Positions 8,752 to 18,185 of a DNA stretch of 64,000 nucleotides are shown here, piece after piece. How positions within the stretch are numbered: position 1 is the first letter of the stretch; each line of letters begins with the position of its first letter. Position numbers and translations under genes: made by a program. The DNA is from Burkholderiaceae bacterium (lineage in GTDB: Bacteria; Pseudomonadota; Gammaproteobacteria; Burkholderiales; Burkholderiaceae_E), in contig JAMLIR010000009.1 in the NCBI GenBank assembly GCA_023954045.1, positions 62,001 through 126,000 of the forward strand. Direction: 5' to 3'. Under the pieces are notes generated by a model that saw only the letters and a list, made by a program, of their open reading frames with translations, did not search any database and was not told the DNA's origin.

Positions 8752-10284
8752 ATGAGCGCCGTTGCGTCGGCCGGCGCGGTGCCGCACGCGCCGGCGCATC
8801 GCGGCCCGATCACCGTCTCGGTGATGCTGGCCACGATCATGCAGGCGCTCGACACGACGATCGCCAACGTCGCGCTGCCGCACATGCAGGGATCGCTGGG
8901 CGCCACCTACGACCAGATCTCGTGGGTGCTGACCTCGTACATCGTCGCGGCGGCGATCGTCATGCCGCTCACCGGTTTCCTGTCGGCGCGCTTCGGCCGC
9001 AAGCGCGTCTTCATGGCGTCGATCGTCGGCTTCACGATCACCTCGATGCTGTGCGGCGCCGCGATGAACCTCACGCAGATCGTGCTGTTCCGGCTGCTGC
9101 AGGGCGTGTTCGGCGCGAGCCTGGTGCCGCTGTCGCAGGCGGTGCTGCTCGACACCTATCCGCGCGAGCGGCACGGCCCGGCGATGGCGCTGTGGGGGCT
9201 CGGCGTGATGGTCGGCCCGATCCTCGGTCCGACGCTCGGCGGCTGGCTGACCGAGTACTACGACTGGCGCTGGGTGTTCTACATCAACCTGCCGTTCGGC
9301 CTGCTCGCGTGGTTCGGGCTCGGGCTGTACGTCCGCGAGACCGAGGTCGACGCGACGCGTCGCTTCGACCTCCTCGGCTTCGCGATGCTGAGCCTGGGCA
9401 TCGGCGCGCTGCAGATGATGCTCGACCGCGGCGGCACGCTCGACTGGTTCGCGAGCACCGAGATCGTCGTCGAGGCGATGCTCGCGGGGCTGGGGCTCTA
9501 CCTGTTCATCGCGCACATCCTCACGCACGAGCATCCGTTCATCGAGCCGGCGCTGTTTCGCGACCGCAACTTCAGCGTCGGCCTGCTTTTCATCTTCGTG
9601 GTCGGGATGATCCTGCTCACCACGATGACGCTGCTGCCGCCGTTCCTGCAGAACCTGATGGGCTATCCGGTCGTCGACGTGGGCATGCTGCTCGCGCCGC
9701 GCGGCGTCGGGACGATGGTCTCGATGTTCGTCGTGGGCCGGCTCTCGGGGCGCGTCGACGCGCGCCTGCAACTGGTGCTCGGGCTGCTGCTCGCCTCGTT
9801 CTCGCAGTGGGAGATGACGCAGTTCGACCTCGACATCACCGGGTGGGACGTGGTGCGCACCGGCGTCGTCCAGGGCCTGGGCCTCGGCTTCCTGTTCGTC
9901 CCGCTGTCGACGATCGCGTTCTCGACGCTGGCGCCGCGGCTGCGCACCGAAGGGACGGCGCTGTTCAGCCTGGTGCGCAACATCGGCATGAGCATCGGCG
10001 TCTCGGTCGTGATCACGATGTTGTCCAGCAACCTGCAGGCCAACCACGCGGGGCTCGCGCAGTTCATCGAGCCGTTCAGCTTCGCGCTGCGGCAGGCCGC
10101 CGCGAGCGGTGCGGTGGATCCGGGTTCGCCGCTGGGCCTGTCGCTGCTCGACGCCGAGGTCACGCGGCAGGCGGCCACGCTCGCCTACCTGCAGGACTTC
10201 CGGATGATGACCTGGGTGACGCTCGCGGCGCTTCCGCTGGTGCTGCTGCTGCGCGGCCGGCCCCACGCCAGGCCGGCCGACTGA
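8752..10284 (+). CDS. DHA2-family (EmrB/QacA-type) multidrug exporter
   Basis: A 510-residue transporter with about 14 membrane segments, the normal size for drug:H+ antiporter-2 proteins. Family motifs are visible: 'QALDTTIANVALPHMQGSLG' near the N-terminus (the D-TI-NVALP motif D1), 'GFLSARFGRKR' (motif A) and 'GVFGASLVPLSQA' with 'LGPTLGGWLTEYYDWRW' (motif C region). It should work with the preceding membrane-fusion protein to expel hydrophobic or aromatic compounds across both membranes. Adjacency to a hydroxycinnamate locus makes phenolics plausible substrates, but this is inference. Confidence 0.92.
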   Translation: MSAVASAGAVPHAPAHRGPITVSVMLATIMQALDTTIANVALPHMQGSLGATYDQISWVLTSYIVAAAIVMPLTGFLSARFGRKRVFMASIVGFTITSMLCGAAMNLTQIVLFRLLQGVFGASLVPLSQAVLLDTYPRERHGPAMALWGLGVMVGPILGPTLGGWLTEYYDWRWVFYINLPFGLLAWFGLGLYVRETEVDATRRFDLLGFAMLSLGIGALQMMLDRGGTLDWFASTEIVVEAMLAGLGLYLFIAHILTHEHPFIEPALFRDRNFSVGLLFIFVVGMILLTTMTLLPPFLQNLMGYPVVDVGMLLAPRGVGTMVSMFVVGRLSGRVDARLQLVLGLLLASFSQWEMTQFDLDITGWDVVRTGVVQGLGLGFLFVPLSTIAFSTLAPRLRTEGTALFSLVRNIGMSIGVSVVITMLSSNLQANHAGLAQFIEPFSFALRQAAASGAVDPGSPLGLSLLDAEVTRQAATLAYLQDFRMMTWVTLAALPLVLLLRGRPHARPAD

Positions 10285-10344
10285 GCAGTCCGGCCCGAGT
10301 GGGACCGTGGCCGGGCGCCGCCCCGCACCAGGCGCCGGCCGATG

Positions 10345-11211
10345 TCAGGCGTCGAGCCCCAGCAGCCGCATCGCGTTGCGCTTGAGGATCAGCGGCTTCA
10401 CCTCGTCGCGGAAACCCGCCTCGTCGAAGTCCTTCATCCAGCGCTCCGGCGTGATCAGCGGAAAGTCCGAGCCGAACAGCATCCGGTCGCGCAGCAACGT
10501 GTTGGCGTACTGCACCAGCTGGGGCGGGAAGTACTTCGGGCTCCAGCCGGACAGGTCGATCCAGACGTTGGGCTTGTGCATCGCGACCGACAGCGCCTCG
10601 TCCTGCCAGGGCCACGACGGATGCGCGATCACGATCTGCATGTCGGGGAAAGCGATCGCCACGTCGTCCAGGTGCATCGGGTTGGAGTACTCCAGGCGCA
10701 GCCCGCCGCCGCAGCGCATCCCGGAGCCGATCCCCGAGTGCCCGCTGTGGAAAATCGCCGGCATCCGGTGCTCGGCGACGACCTCGTAGAGCGGCCAGGC
10801 CATCCGGTCGTTCGGGTGGAAGCCCTGCACCGTCGGGTGGAACTTGAAGCCGCGCACGCCGTGCTCGGCGATCAACCGGCGCGCCTCGCGCGCGCCCATC
10901 TTCCCCTTGTGCGGATCGATGCTCGCGAACGCGATCATCATGTCGGCGTTCTCCCTGGCCGCCGCGGCGATCTCCTCGTTCGGGATGCGCCGCCGCCCCA
11001 GGTGCGATTCCGCGTCGACGGTGAACATCACCAGTCCGACCTTGCGCTCGCGGTAGTAGGCGATCGTCTCGGCGATCGTCGGGCGCCGGTTCGAGCGGAA
11101 GTACTTGTCGGCGGCGCGGTCGTACTCCTCGCCGTAGGCGTCGAACGGGTTCCAGCACGAAACCTCGGCGTGCGTGTGGATGTCGATCGCGACCAGGTCG
11201 GCGGTGTTCAC
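10345..11211 (-). CDS. Amidohydrolase-2 family metal-dependent hydrolase/decarboxylase
   Basis: From a GTG at 11211, preceded by GGGAG, the product is 288 residues. Metal-binding residues of the amidohydrolase TIM barrel are in order: H-x-H in IDIHTH (12-14), 'GFKFHPTVQGFHPND', 'IFHSGHSG', 'VIAHPSW' and the final Asp in 'LFGSDFPL'. This places it in the ACMSD-like group, which contains decarboxylases and hydratases of aromatic or ring-cleavage acids as well as hydrolases. It is divergent from the ferulate-type operon and shares its 236-bp promoter region. A role in the same pathway is likely; the reaction is not known. Confidence 0.82.
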   Translation of the reverse strand: MNTADLVAIDIHTHAEVSCWNPFDAYGEEYDRAADKYFRSNRRPTIAETIAYYRERKVGLVMFTVDAESHLGRRRIPNEEIAAAARENADMMIAFASIDPHKGKMGAREARRLIAEHGVRGFKFHPTVQGFHPNDRMAWPLYEVVAEHRMPAIFHSGHSGIGSGMRCGGGLRLEYSNPMHLDDVAIAFPDMQIVIAHPSWPWQDEALSVAMHKPNVWIDLSGWSPKYFPPQLVQYANTLLRDRMLFGSDFPLITPERWMKDFDEAGFRDEVKPLILKRNAMRLLGLDA

Positions 11212-11246
11212 GGCAGGCTCCCGGCCGCCGCGATCGCGGCGGCGAA

Positions 11247-11264
11247 TGGTTACAAACAATAAGC
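11247..11264 (+). promoter_or_regulatory. Candidate operator copy 1 (GTTA-N6-ATAAGC)
   Basis: The sequence T-G-GTTA-N6-ATAAGC lies 36 bases before the amidohydrolase start codon. It matches a second copy at 11383-11400 in 11 of its 12 non-spacer positions. The ends GTTA and TAAGC are roughly palindromic, as expected for a MarR dimer site. The likely ligand-responsive regulator is the MarR protein encoded at the end of the operon. Confidence 0.45.
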
Positions 11265-11382
11265 ATCGGCTGCGCGAGCGGCGCCCGCGGCGGGATGTCC
11301 CCGATGATGCACCGTAGCCGGGGCCCTTCGCGCCGGGCGACCGGGCGGGTACGGGAAAACCCCAGTTCTGGTTCCGCGAAAA

Positions 11383-11400
11383 TAGTTAATACTCATAAGC
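11383..11400 (+). promoter_or_regulatory. Candidate operator copy 2 (GTTA-N6-ATAAGC)
   Basis: Second copy of the same pattern (T-A-GTTA-N6-ATAAGC), 48 bases before the crotonase start and exactly 136 bases from copy 1. That is close to 13 helical turns, so proteins bound at both sites would face the same side of the DNA. Confidence 0.45.
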
Positions 11401-11447
11401 GAATTCGCCCGACCGTCCCCGACCACCCTCCCGGCGCCCCAACGTCC

Positions 11448-12257
11448 ATGCGTGCCTCGACATCCGGTCAACCCGAGCTGTTGCAGCGCCTCGAGCTGCT
11501 GAAAATCGAGATCGACGGCGCGATCGCGTCGGTGCGGCTGAACCGGCCGGCCAAGCGCAACGCGCTCAGCGACCCGATGATCGCGCAGCTGCACACCTGC
11601 TTCGTCAACCTGCCCGACAGCGTGCGCGCGATCGTGCTCAGCGGCGAGGGCGAGCACTTCTGCGCCGGGCTCGACCTGTCGGAGCTCTCGGAGCACAGCG
11701 TGGCGGGCGGCATCGCGCACTCGCGCTTCTGGCACGCCGCGTTCGACCAGGTCCAGTTCGGCCGCGCGCCGGTCGTGGCGGTGCTGCGCGGCGCGGTGGT
11801 CGGCGGCGGGCTCGAACTGGCCAGCGCGGCGCACGTCCGCGTCGCCGAGGACAGCGCGATCTACGCGCTGCCCGAGGGACAGCGCGGGCTGTTCGTCGGC
11901 GGCGGCGGCTCGGCGCGCGTGCCGCGGCTGATCGGCTTCTCGCGGATGGCCGACATGATGCTCACCGGACGGGTGCTCGACGCCGACGAGGGGCAGCAAG
12001 CGGGGCTCTCGCAATACCGGGTCGCCCAAGGGCAGGGGATGGGCAGGGCGATGGAGCTCGCGCGCCGCATCGCCGAGAACGCACCGATGTCCAATTTCGC
12101 GGTGATGCACGCGCTGCCGCGCATCGCCGACATGTCGCAGTCCGACGGCCTGTTCGTCGAATCGCTGATGGCGGCGATCGCGCAGGCCGAGCCGGCCGCC
12201 AAGGACCGCATGCGCGCGTTCCTCGAAGGCCGGGCCCGCAAGGTGCGCAAGGCATGA
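11448..12257 (+). CDS. Crotonase-family enoyl-CoA hydratase / hydroxycinnamoyl-CoA hydratase-lyase candidate
   Basis: A 269-residue crotonase-fold enzyme. The oxyanion-hole signatures are present: 'SGEGEHFCAGLDLSEL' and 'GAVVGGGLELASAAHVRVAE', followed by 'YALPEGQRGLFVGGGGSARVPRLIG' carrying the Glu used as general acid/base. It is the first gene of an operon with feruloyl-CoA synthase (ATGA overlap at 12254). The expected role is hydration of feruloyl- or coumaroyl-CoA, followed either by retro-aldol cleavage to the aldehyde and acetyl-CoA or by beta-oxidation. No aldehyde dehydrogenase is in the window, so which of the two occurs is open. Confidence 0.85.
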   Translation: MRASTSGQPELLQRLELLKIEIDGAIASVRLNRPAKRNALSDPMIAQLHTCFVNLPDSVRAIVLSGEGEHFCAGLDLSELSEHSVAGGIAHSRFWHAAFDQVQFGRAPVVAVLRGAVVGGGLELASAAHVRVAEDSAIYALPEGQRGLFVGGGGSARVPRLIGFSRMADMMLTGRVLDADEGQQAGLSQYRVAQGQGMGRAMELARRIAENAPMSNFAVMHALPRIADMSQSDGLFVESLMAAIAQAEPAAKDRMRAFLEGRARKVRKA

Positions 12258-14104
12258 GCGGCTATCGCGACGCGCGGGTCGCCGCCTGCCTCGACGCCGA
12301 GTACGCGCGCGGCGCCGACGGCATCGAGCGGCTGTGCTCGACCGTCGCGCTCGGGCCTTACCCGGGCCGGCTCACCGACCGGCTCGAGCACTGGGCCCAC
12401 CTGGCGCCCGATCGCACGCTGGTCGCCCGGCGCGAGCGCGGCGGTGACTGGCGGCGCATCGGCTATGCGCAGATGCTCGAGCGCGCACGCGCGATCGGGC
12501 AGGCGCTGGTCGAGCGCGGACTCTCGCCCGAGCGGCCCGTCGCGATCCTCTCGGGCAACGACCTCGAGCACCTGTCGCTCGCGCTCGGCGCGATGTGGGC
12601 CGGCGTGCCGTATGCGCCGGTGTCGCCCGCTTACTCGCTGCTCTCGCAGGACCACGGCAAGCTGCGCCACGTCCTGAACTCGATCACGCCGGGCCTGCTG
12701 TTCGCGTCTGGCCCCGAATACGCGAAGGCGATCCGCGCGGTGGCCGATCCGGACATCGAACTGGTGATGACCGAGGGCCGCGTCGAGGGCCGGGCGGTCA
12801 CGCCGTTCGCCGCGCTGCTCGGCACCGCGCCGGGCGCCGAGGTCGACGCTGCGCACGCGCAAGTGGGTCCCGACACGATCGCCAAGTTCCTGTTCACCTC
12901 CGGGTCGACGCGGGTGCCCAAGGGCGTGATCAACACGCACCGGATGCTCTGCGCGAACCAGCAGATGCTGTGCCAGGCGATGGCGTTCCTCGCCGACGAG
13001 CCGCCGGTGCTGGTCGACTGGCTGCCGTGGAACCACACGTTCGGCGGCAACCACAACACCGGCATCACGCTCTACAACGGTGGCACCCTCTACATCGACG
13101 ACGGCAAGCCGACCGCGCAGGGCATCGGCGAGACGCTGCGCAACCTGCGCGAGATCTCGCCGACCGTCTACTTCAACGTGCCCAAGGGCTTCGAGGAGAT
13201 CGTCGCGGCGATGCGCACCGACGACGTGCTGCGCCAGTCGCTGTTCGCGCGGGTGAAGGCGTTCATGTTCGCCGGCGCCGGCCTGTCGCAGCCGGTCTGG
13301 GACGAACTCGATCGCATCGCCGAGCAGACGATCGGCGAGCGCGTCCCGATGATCACCGGGCTCGGCATGACCGAGACGGCGCCGTCGTGCACGTTCGCGT
13401 TGCGCGCCGGCGAGGTGCGCTCGGGCCACATCGGACTGCCGTGCCCGGGCGTCGAGGTGAAGCTCGTGCCCGCCGGCGGCAAGACCGAGATCCGCTTCCG
13501 CGGCCCGAACGTGATGCCCGGCTACTGGCGCCTGCCCGAGGCCAGCGTGCACGCGTTCGACGAAGAGGGCTTCTATCGCACCGGCGACGCAGTGAAGTGG
13601 ATCGATCCGGGCGATCCGCGCAAGGGCCTGATGTTCGACGGGCGCATCGCGGAAGACTTCAAGCTCTCCACCGGCACCTTCGTCAGCGTCGGCCCGCTGC
13701 GTGCGCGAATCATCGCCGCCGGCGCGCCCTGCGTGCAGGACGCGGTGATCACCGGCATCGATCGCGACGACGTCGGCATGCTGGTGTTTCCGCGCCTCGA
13801 CGAGTGCCGCAAGCTCGCCGGGCTCGGCGACGACGTCGGCGCCGACGCGGTGCTGCGCCACCCGGCGGTACGCGCGCACTTCCAGTCGCTGGTCGACCGG
13901 ATGTGGCGCGAGGGGACGGGCAGCGCGAGCCGCGTCGCCCGGGCGCACGTGATGTCGGTGCCGCCTTCGATCGACCGCGACGAGGTCACCGACAAGGGCT
14001 CGATCAACCAGCAGGCGGTGCTGCGCCATCGCGCCGCGCTGGTCGAGGCGCTGTACCGCGACGCAGGAACCGACGACGGCATCCTGCTGCCGCGGACCGG
14101 ATGA
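12254..14104 (+). CDS. fcs: Feruloyl-CoA synthase (hydroxycinnamate:CoA ligase)
   Basis: A 616-residue AMP-forming acyl-CoA synthetase. Sequence that I associate with feruloyl-CoA synthases is visible throughout: the P-loop with VINTHRMLCANQQML following it, 'DWLPWNHTFGGNHNTGITLYNGG', 'GLGMTETAPSC' and the C-terminal 'DKGSINQQAVL' with the adenylation Lys. It should activate ferulate, coumarate or caffeate to the CoA thioester using ATP in the cytoplasm. One oddity is the P-loop: it reads TSGSTRVPKG where a Gly normally follows the second Thr. The gene overlaps the crotonase gene by four bases and is followed by the importer genes. Confidence 0.88.
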   Translation: MSGYRDARVAACLDAEYARGADGIERLCSTVALGPYPGRLTDRLEHWAHLAPDRTLVARRERGGDWRRIGYAQMLERARAIGQALVERGLSPERPVAILSGNDLEHLSLALGAMWAGVPYAPVSPAYSLLSQDHGKLRHVLNSITPGLLFASGPEYAKAIRAVADPDIELVMTEGRVEGRAVTPFAALLGTAPGAEVDAAHAQVGPDTIAKFLFTSGSTRVPKGVINTHRMLCANQQMLCQAMAFLADEPPVLVDWLPWNHTFGGNHNTGITLYNGGTLYIDDGKPTAQGIGETLRNLREISPTVYFNVPKGFEEIVAAMRTDDVLRQSLFARVKAFMFAGAGLSQPVWDELDRIAEQTIGERVPMITGLGMTETAPSCTFALRAGEVRSGHIGLPCPGVEVKLVPAGGKTEIRFRGPNVMPGYWRLPEASVHAFDEEGFYRTGDAVKWIDPGDPRKGLMFDGRIAEDFKLSTGTFVSVGPLRARIIAAGAPCVQDAVITGIDRDDVGMLVFPRLDECRKLAGLGDDVGADAVLRHPAVRAHFQSLVDRMWREGTGSASRVARAHVMSVPPSIDRDEVTDKGSINQQAVLRHRAALVEALYRDAGTDDGILLPRTG

Positions 14105-14148
14105 ATCACGAAGGGTCGCACGACCCGCAACACGGAGGTAGACGAGGC

Positions 14149-15285
14149 ATGAAAACCGCACTGAAGCTGCTCGCCGCCGGCCTGGTGGCCAGCGTCGCGA
14201 TGAGCGCACGCGCCGAGCTCACGATCGGCGTCGTCCTGTCCCTGACCGGCCCGGCGTCCGGGCTGGGCATTCCGGTCAACAACGGCTTCAAGCTCTGGCC
14301 CGACACGATCGGCGGGGAGAAGGTGAAGATGGTCGTCCTCGACGACGCCACCGATCCGTCCACCGGCGTGAAGAACGCGCGCCGCCTGGTCACCGACGAG
14401 AAAGTCGACGTGATCCTCGGCTCGTCGACGACGCCGATCTCGGTGGCGATGGCCGAGGTCGCCGCGGAATCGGGCACGCTGCAGATCGCGATCTCGCCGC
14501 CGCCGCTGCCGCCCGGCAAGGACACCTGGACTTTCCGGATGGCGCACTCGGCCACGGTGATCGCGCACCCGATGGTCGCGCACATGAAGAAGCAGGGCGT
14601 GAAGACCGTCGGCTTCCTCGGCTACATCGACGCCTACGGCGAGAGCTGGCTCAAGGAGTTCGGCGCGGTCGCCGAAAAGGCCGGCCTGAAGATCACGACG
14701 GTCGAGCGCTTCCAGCGCACCGACACCAGCGTCACCGGCCAGGCGCTGAAACTCGTCGCGGCGAACCCCGATGCGATCCTGGTCGTGGCCTCGGGCTCGG
14801 GCGCCGCGATGCCGCACCGCGCGCTGGTCGAGCGCGGCTACAAGGGCAAGATCTACCAGACGCACGCGGCCGCGTCGCGCGACCTGATGCGGGTCGGCGG
14901 CAAGGACGTCGAAGGCGGTTACGTCGTCTCGGGCCCGGCGACGGTGGCCGAGCAGTTGCCCGACAGCAATCCGTCGAAGAAGGCGGCGCTCGACTACGTG
15001 CAGAAGTACGACAGGATCTACGGCGCCGGCATGCGCAACCAGTTCGCGGCGCATTCGTACGACACGCTGCTGGTGCTGCAGAAGGTGGTGCCGATGGCAC
15101 TGCAGAAGGCCAGGCCCGGCACGAAGGAGTTCCGCGCCGCGCTGCGCGACGCGATGGAGAACTTCGGGCCGCTGCCGGTGTCGCAGGGCGTGCTGAACTT
15201 CACCAAGACCGACCACTGGGGCTTCACCAACGACAGCGCGGTGGTGCTGAAGGTCGTCAACGGCGACTGGGAGGTCCAGCAGTAG
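14149..15285 (+). CDS. Branched-chain-type ABC transporter substrate-binding protein
   Basis: From ATG 14149, preceded by GGAGGTAGACGAGG, the product is 378 residues with a signal peptide cleaved after ARA (about residue 21). The mature start '[20 protein letters not shown]' is typical of LivJ/LivK-type periplasmic binding proteins (type I fold). Sequence such as '[17 protein letters not shown]' and '[14 protein letters not shown]' follows the family layout. Such proteins next to CoA-ligase genes bind aromatic acids; by context this one should bind a hydroxycinnamate (compare CouP of Rhodopseudomonas). Ligand identity is inferred from context only. Confidence 0.9.
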   Translation: MKTALKLLAAGLVASVAMSARAELTIGVVLSLTGPASGLGIPVNNGFKLWPDTIGGEKVKMVVLDDATDPSTGVKNARRLVTDEKVDVILGSSTTPISVAMAEVAAESGTLQIAISPPPLPPGKDTWTFRMAHSATVIAHPMVAHMKKQGVKTVGFLGYIDAYGESWLKEFGAVAEKAGLKITTVERFQRTDTSVTGQALKLVAANPDAILVVASGSGAAMPHRALVERGYKGKIYQTHAAASRDLMRVGGKDVEGGYVVSGPATVAEQLPDSNPSKKAALDYVQKYDRIYGAGMRNQFAAHSYDTLLVLQKVVPMALQKARPGTKEFRAALRDAMENFGPLPVSQGVLNFTKTDHWGFTNDSAVVLKVVNGDWEVQQ

Positions 15286-15322
15286 GGCGGCAGGCGCTCC
15301 GGCCCCGCGAGCGGCCCGACGC

Positions 15323-16360
15323 ATGGACATCTCGATCGCCGGCATCCTGCTGCTCGACGGCGTGACCAACGGCGCGATCTACGCGCTGCTGGCCATGGCG
15401 ATCGTGCTGCTGTTCGCGGTCACGCGGGTGATCTTCATCCCGCAGGGCGAGTACGTCGCGTTCGGGGCGCTCACCGTCGGGCTCTTCCAGGCCGGGCAGG
15501 TGCCGGGCACGGTCTGGTTCCTGCTGTGCATGGCCGGCGTCGCGGCGCTGCTCGACCTGGTCGCCGACCTGCGGGCACGCCGCTCGCCCGCGCGAGCGGC
15601 CGGGCGCGCGCTGCGCACGCTGGCCGTGCCGGTGGCGGCGTCGGCGCTGGCGATATGGCTGGCGCCGCAGAAGCCGCCGCTGCTGGTGCAGGCCCTGCTC
15701 ACGCTTGCGCTGGTCACGCCGTTCGGGCCGCTGGTGTACCGGCTGGCGTACCGGTCGCTGGCCGAGGCCAGCGTACTCGTGCTGCTGATCGTCTCGGTCG
15801 GCGTGCACTTCGCGCTCACCGGCCTGGGCCTGTTCTTCTTCGGCGCCGAGGGGTTCCGCAATCCGAGCTTCTGGGACGCACGCTTCGCGCTGGGCGCGCT
15901 GTCGGTGTCGGGCCAGGCGCTGATCATCTTCGCCGCGACGGCCGCGTTGATCGTGATGCTCTGGCTGTTCTTCGAGCGCACGCTGCACGGCAAGGCGCTG
16001 CGCGCCACGGCGGTGAACCAGCTGGGCGCGCGCCTGATGGGCATCTCGACCGAGACGGCAGGGCGGCTGTCGTTCACGATGGCCGCCTTCATCGGCGCAT
16101 TGTCGGGCCTGCTGATCGGGCCCACCACGACGATCTTCTACGACAGCGGTTTCCTGATCGGCCTGAAGGGCTTCGTCGCCGCGGTGTTCGCCGGGCTGGC
16201 CAGCTACCCGGCCGCGATGGCCGGCGCGATGCTGGTCGGCGTCCTCGAGGCGTTCAGCTCGTTCTGGGCGAGCGCGTTCAAGGAGGTGATCGTCTTCACC
16301 TTCATCGTGCCGGTGCTGCTGTGGCGCTCGCTGCGCGACCCGCACGCCGATGAGGAGTGA
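15323..16360 (+). CDS. LivH-type ABC transporter permease
   Basis: A 345-residue membrane protein, longer than the usual 290-300 residues. It starts with '[38 protein letters not shown]', the LivH N-terminal pattern. A hydrophilic stretch around residues 80-100 (Arg-rich) accounts for the extra length. The C-terminal part holds '[22 protein letters not shown]' and '[20 protein letters not shown]', the coupling region for the ATPase. It forms the transmembrane channel with the LivM part of the next gene. Confidence 0.92.
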   Translation: MDISIAGILLLDGVTNGAIYALLAMAIVLLFAVTRVIFIPQGEYVAFGALTVGLFQAGQVPGTVWFLLCMAGVAALLDLVADLRARRSPARAAGRALRTLAVPVAASALAIWLAPQKPPLLVQALLTLALVTPFGPLVYRLAYRSLAEASVLVLLIVSVGVHFALTGLGLFFFGAEGFRNPSFWDARFALGALSVSGQALIIFAATAALIVMLWLFFERTLHGKALRATAVNQLGARLMGISTETAGRLSFTMAAFIGALSGLLIGPTTTIFYDSGFLIGLKGFVAAVFAGLASYPAAMAGAMLVGVLEAFSSFWASAFKEVIVFTFIVPVLLWRSLRDPHADEE

Positions 16361-16364
16361 TCGC

Positions 16365-18176
16365 GTGGAGCCGGCATCGGCGGCGCCGGGCGCCGGGCGG
16401 GCGGCAGGGGTGCCGCTGCGCACCGCGATCTTCGGTGCCTTCGTCGCGCTGGCGGTCGTGCTGCCGCAACTGCCGGTGCCCGACTTCTGGATCACGCAGG
16501 CGAACTACATCGGCCTGTACGCGCTGGTCGCGATGGGGCTGGTGCTGCTCACCGGCGTGGCCGGCCTGACCTCGTTCGGGCAGGCCGCCTTCGTCGGGAT
16601 CGGCTCCTACGCGACCGCGTACCTGTCGACGTCGCTCGGCCTGTCGCCGTGGCTGAACCTGTTCGTCGGCCTGGCGCTGACCTGCCTGAGCGCGCTCGTG
16701 CTGGGCTGGATCACGCTGCGCATGAGCGGCCACTACCTGCCGCTGGCGACGATCGCCTGGTGCCTCGCGCTGAACTACACGATGGCCAACATGGAGTGGC
16801 TGGGCAAGTTCGACGGCATCCTGGGCGTGCCGCCGATCACGCTGGGCGCGCTCGACTTCACCGAGGGCCGCAACATCTTCTACCTGATCTGGGGCGCGGC
16901 ACTCGCCGCGGCGGTGGCGCTGGTGAACCTGCTCGACTCACGCGCCGGGCGCGCGATCCGCGCGCTCAACGGCGGCGTCGTGATGGCCGAGGCGATGGGC
17001 GTCTCGACGTTCCGCTACAAGGTGCAGGTCTTCGTGATCGCCGCGCTGCTCGCGGCCGTCTCGGGCTGGCTGTTCGCGCACTTCCAGCGCACCGTGAACC
17101 CGTCGCCCTACGGCATCAAGTGGGGGATCGAGTATCTGATCATGGCCGTGATCGGCGGCGTGGGCAGCGTCTGGGGCGCATTCGCCGGCGCGGCGGTGGT
17201 CAAGTTGATCGAGGACCAGCTGCAGGTGCTGTTGCCGAGCCTGATCGGCACCGCCGGCAACTTCGAGATCGTCGTCTTCGGAATCGCGCTGGTGCTGGTG
17301 CTGAAGTACGCGCCGCAAGGCCTGTGGCCGTACGTGTCGGGCTGGGTGCCCGCGCCGCGGCGCGCGCGTGACTGGGCCGAGGCGCCGCTTCTGGCCGAGC
17401 GCGCGCGGCCGGCGCCGGGCGAGGCGCTGCTCGAGGTCGACATGGTGCGCAAGCAGTTCGGCGGGCTGGTCGCGGTCAACGACGTGAGTTTCGCGATCCG
17501 CGCCGGCGAGATCTGCGGGCTGATCGGCCCCAACGGGGCCGGCAAGTCGACGACCTTCAATCTGGTCACCGGGGTGCTCGCCAAGAGCGGCGGCACGGTG
17601 CGCTTTCGCGGCGAGGACATCACTGCGCTGCGCTCGCGCGAGATCGCGCGGCGCGGCCTCTCGCGCACGTTCCAGCACGTGAGGATGATGCCCGGGATGA
17701 CGGTGCTCGAGAACGTCGCGCTCGGCGGGCACCAGCGCGGCCGCAGCGGCGCGATCCGGGCGATGCTGCGCCTGGACCGCGCCGAGGAGCGGCGGCTGTT
17801 TCGCGAGGCCGAGCGCCAGCTCGCCCGCATCGGCATGGCCGGGCAGGTGCACGAGCTGGCCGGCAACCTCGCGCTCGGCCGGCAGCGGCTGATGGAGATC
17901 GCGCGCGCGCTGTGCACCGACCCGGTGCTGCTGCTGCTCGACGAGCCCGCCGCCGGCCTGCGGCACCTCGAAAAGCAGGCGCTCGCCGACGTCCTGCGGC
18001 AGCTCAAGGCCGAAGGCGTGAGCCTGCTGCTGGTCGAACACGACATGGACTTCGTGATGAACCTGACCGACCGGATCGTCGTGATGGAGTTCGGCACGAA
18101 GCTGATGGAGGGCACGCCCGTCGAGGTGCAGGCCAGTCCCGCGGTGCGTGCCGCGTATCTCGGCACCGAGCACTGA
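16365..18176 (+). CDS. Fused LivM permease - LivG ATPase
   Basis: About 603 residues combining two proteins that are usually separate. Residues up to about 330 are a LivM-type permease ('GQAAFVGIGSYATAYLS', 'GVVMAEAMGVSTFRYKVQVF', 'MAVIGGVGSVWGAFAGA'). From about 345 a LivG-type ATPase follows, with Walker A GPNGAGKST, 'LSRTFQHVRMMPGMTVLENV', a signature loop reading NLALGRQ and Walker B LLLLDEPAAGL. I chose the GTG at 16365 because GAGGAG lies seven bases before it. The ATG at 16350 overlaps the upstream gene and lacks a ribosome-binding site. The fusion fixes a 1:1 permease/ATPase ratio. Confidence 0.93.
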   Translation: MEPASAAPGAGRAAGVPLRTAIFGAFVALAVVLPQLPVPDFWITQANYIGLYALVAMGLVLLTGVAGLTSFGQAAFVGIGSYATAYLSTSLGLSPWLNLFVGLALTCLSALVLGWITLRMSGHYLPLATIAWCLALNYTMANMEWLGKFDGILGVPPITLGALDFTEGRNIFYLIWGAALAAAVALVNLLDSRAGRAIRALNGGVVMAEAMGVSTFRYKVQVFVIAALLAAVSGWLFAHFQRTVNPSPYGIKWGIEYLIMAVIGGVGSVWGAFAGAAVVKLIEDQLQVLLPSLIGTAGNFEIVVFGIALVLVLKYAPQGLWPYVSGWVPAPRRARDWAEAPLLAERARPAPGEALLEVDMVRKQFGGLVAVNDVSFAIRAGEICGLIGPNGAGKSTTFNLVTGVLAKSGGTVRFRGEDITALRSREIARRGLSRTFQHVRMMPGMTVLENVALGGHQRGRSGAIRAMLRLDRAEERRLFREAERQLARIGMAGQVHELAGNLALGRQRLMEIARALCTDPVLLLLDEPAAGLRHLEKQALADVLRQLKAEGVSLLLVEHDMDFVMNLTDRIVVMEFGTKLMEGTPVEVQASPAVRAAYLGTEH

Positions 18177-18185
18177 GGGCGCTCG

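Noticed and set aside
11238-11253. Possible fourth RutR-like operator near the amidohydrolase start
   Set aside because: Only the right half-site (GGTTAC) matches; the left half has almost no agreement.
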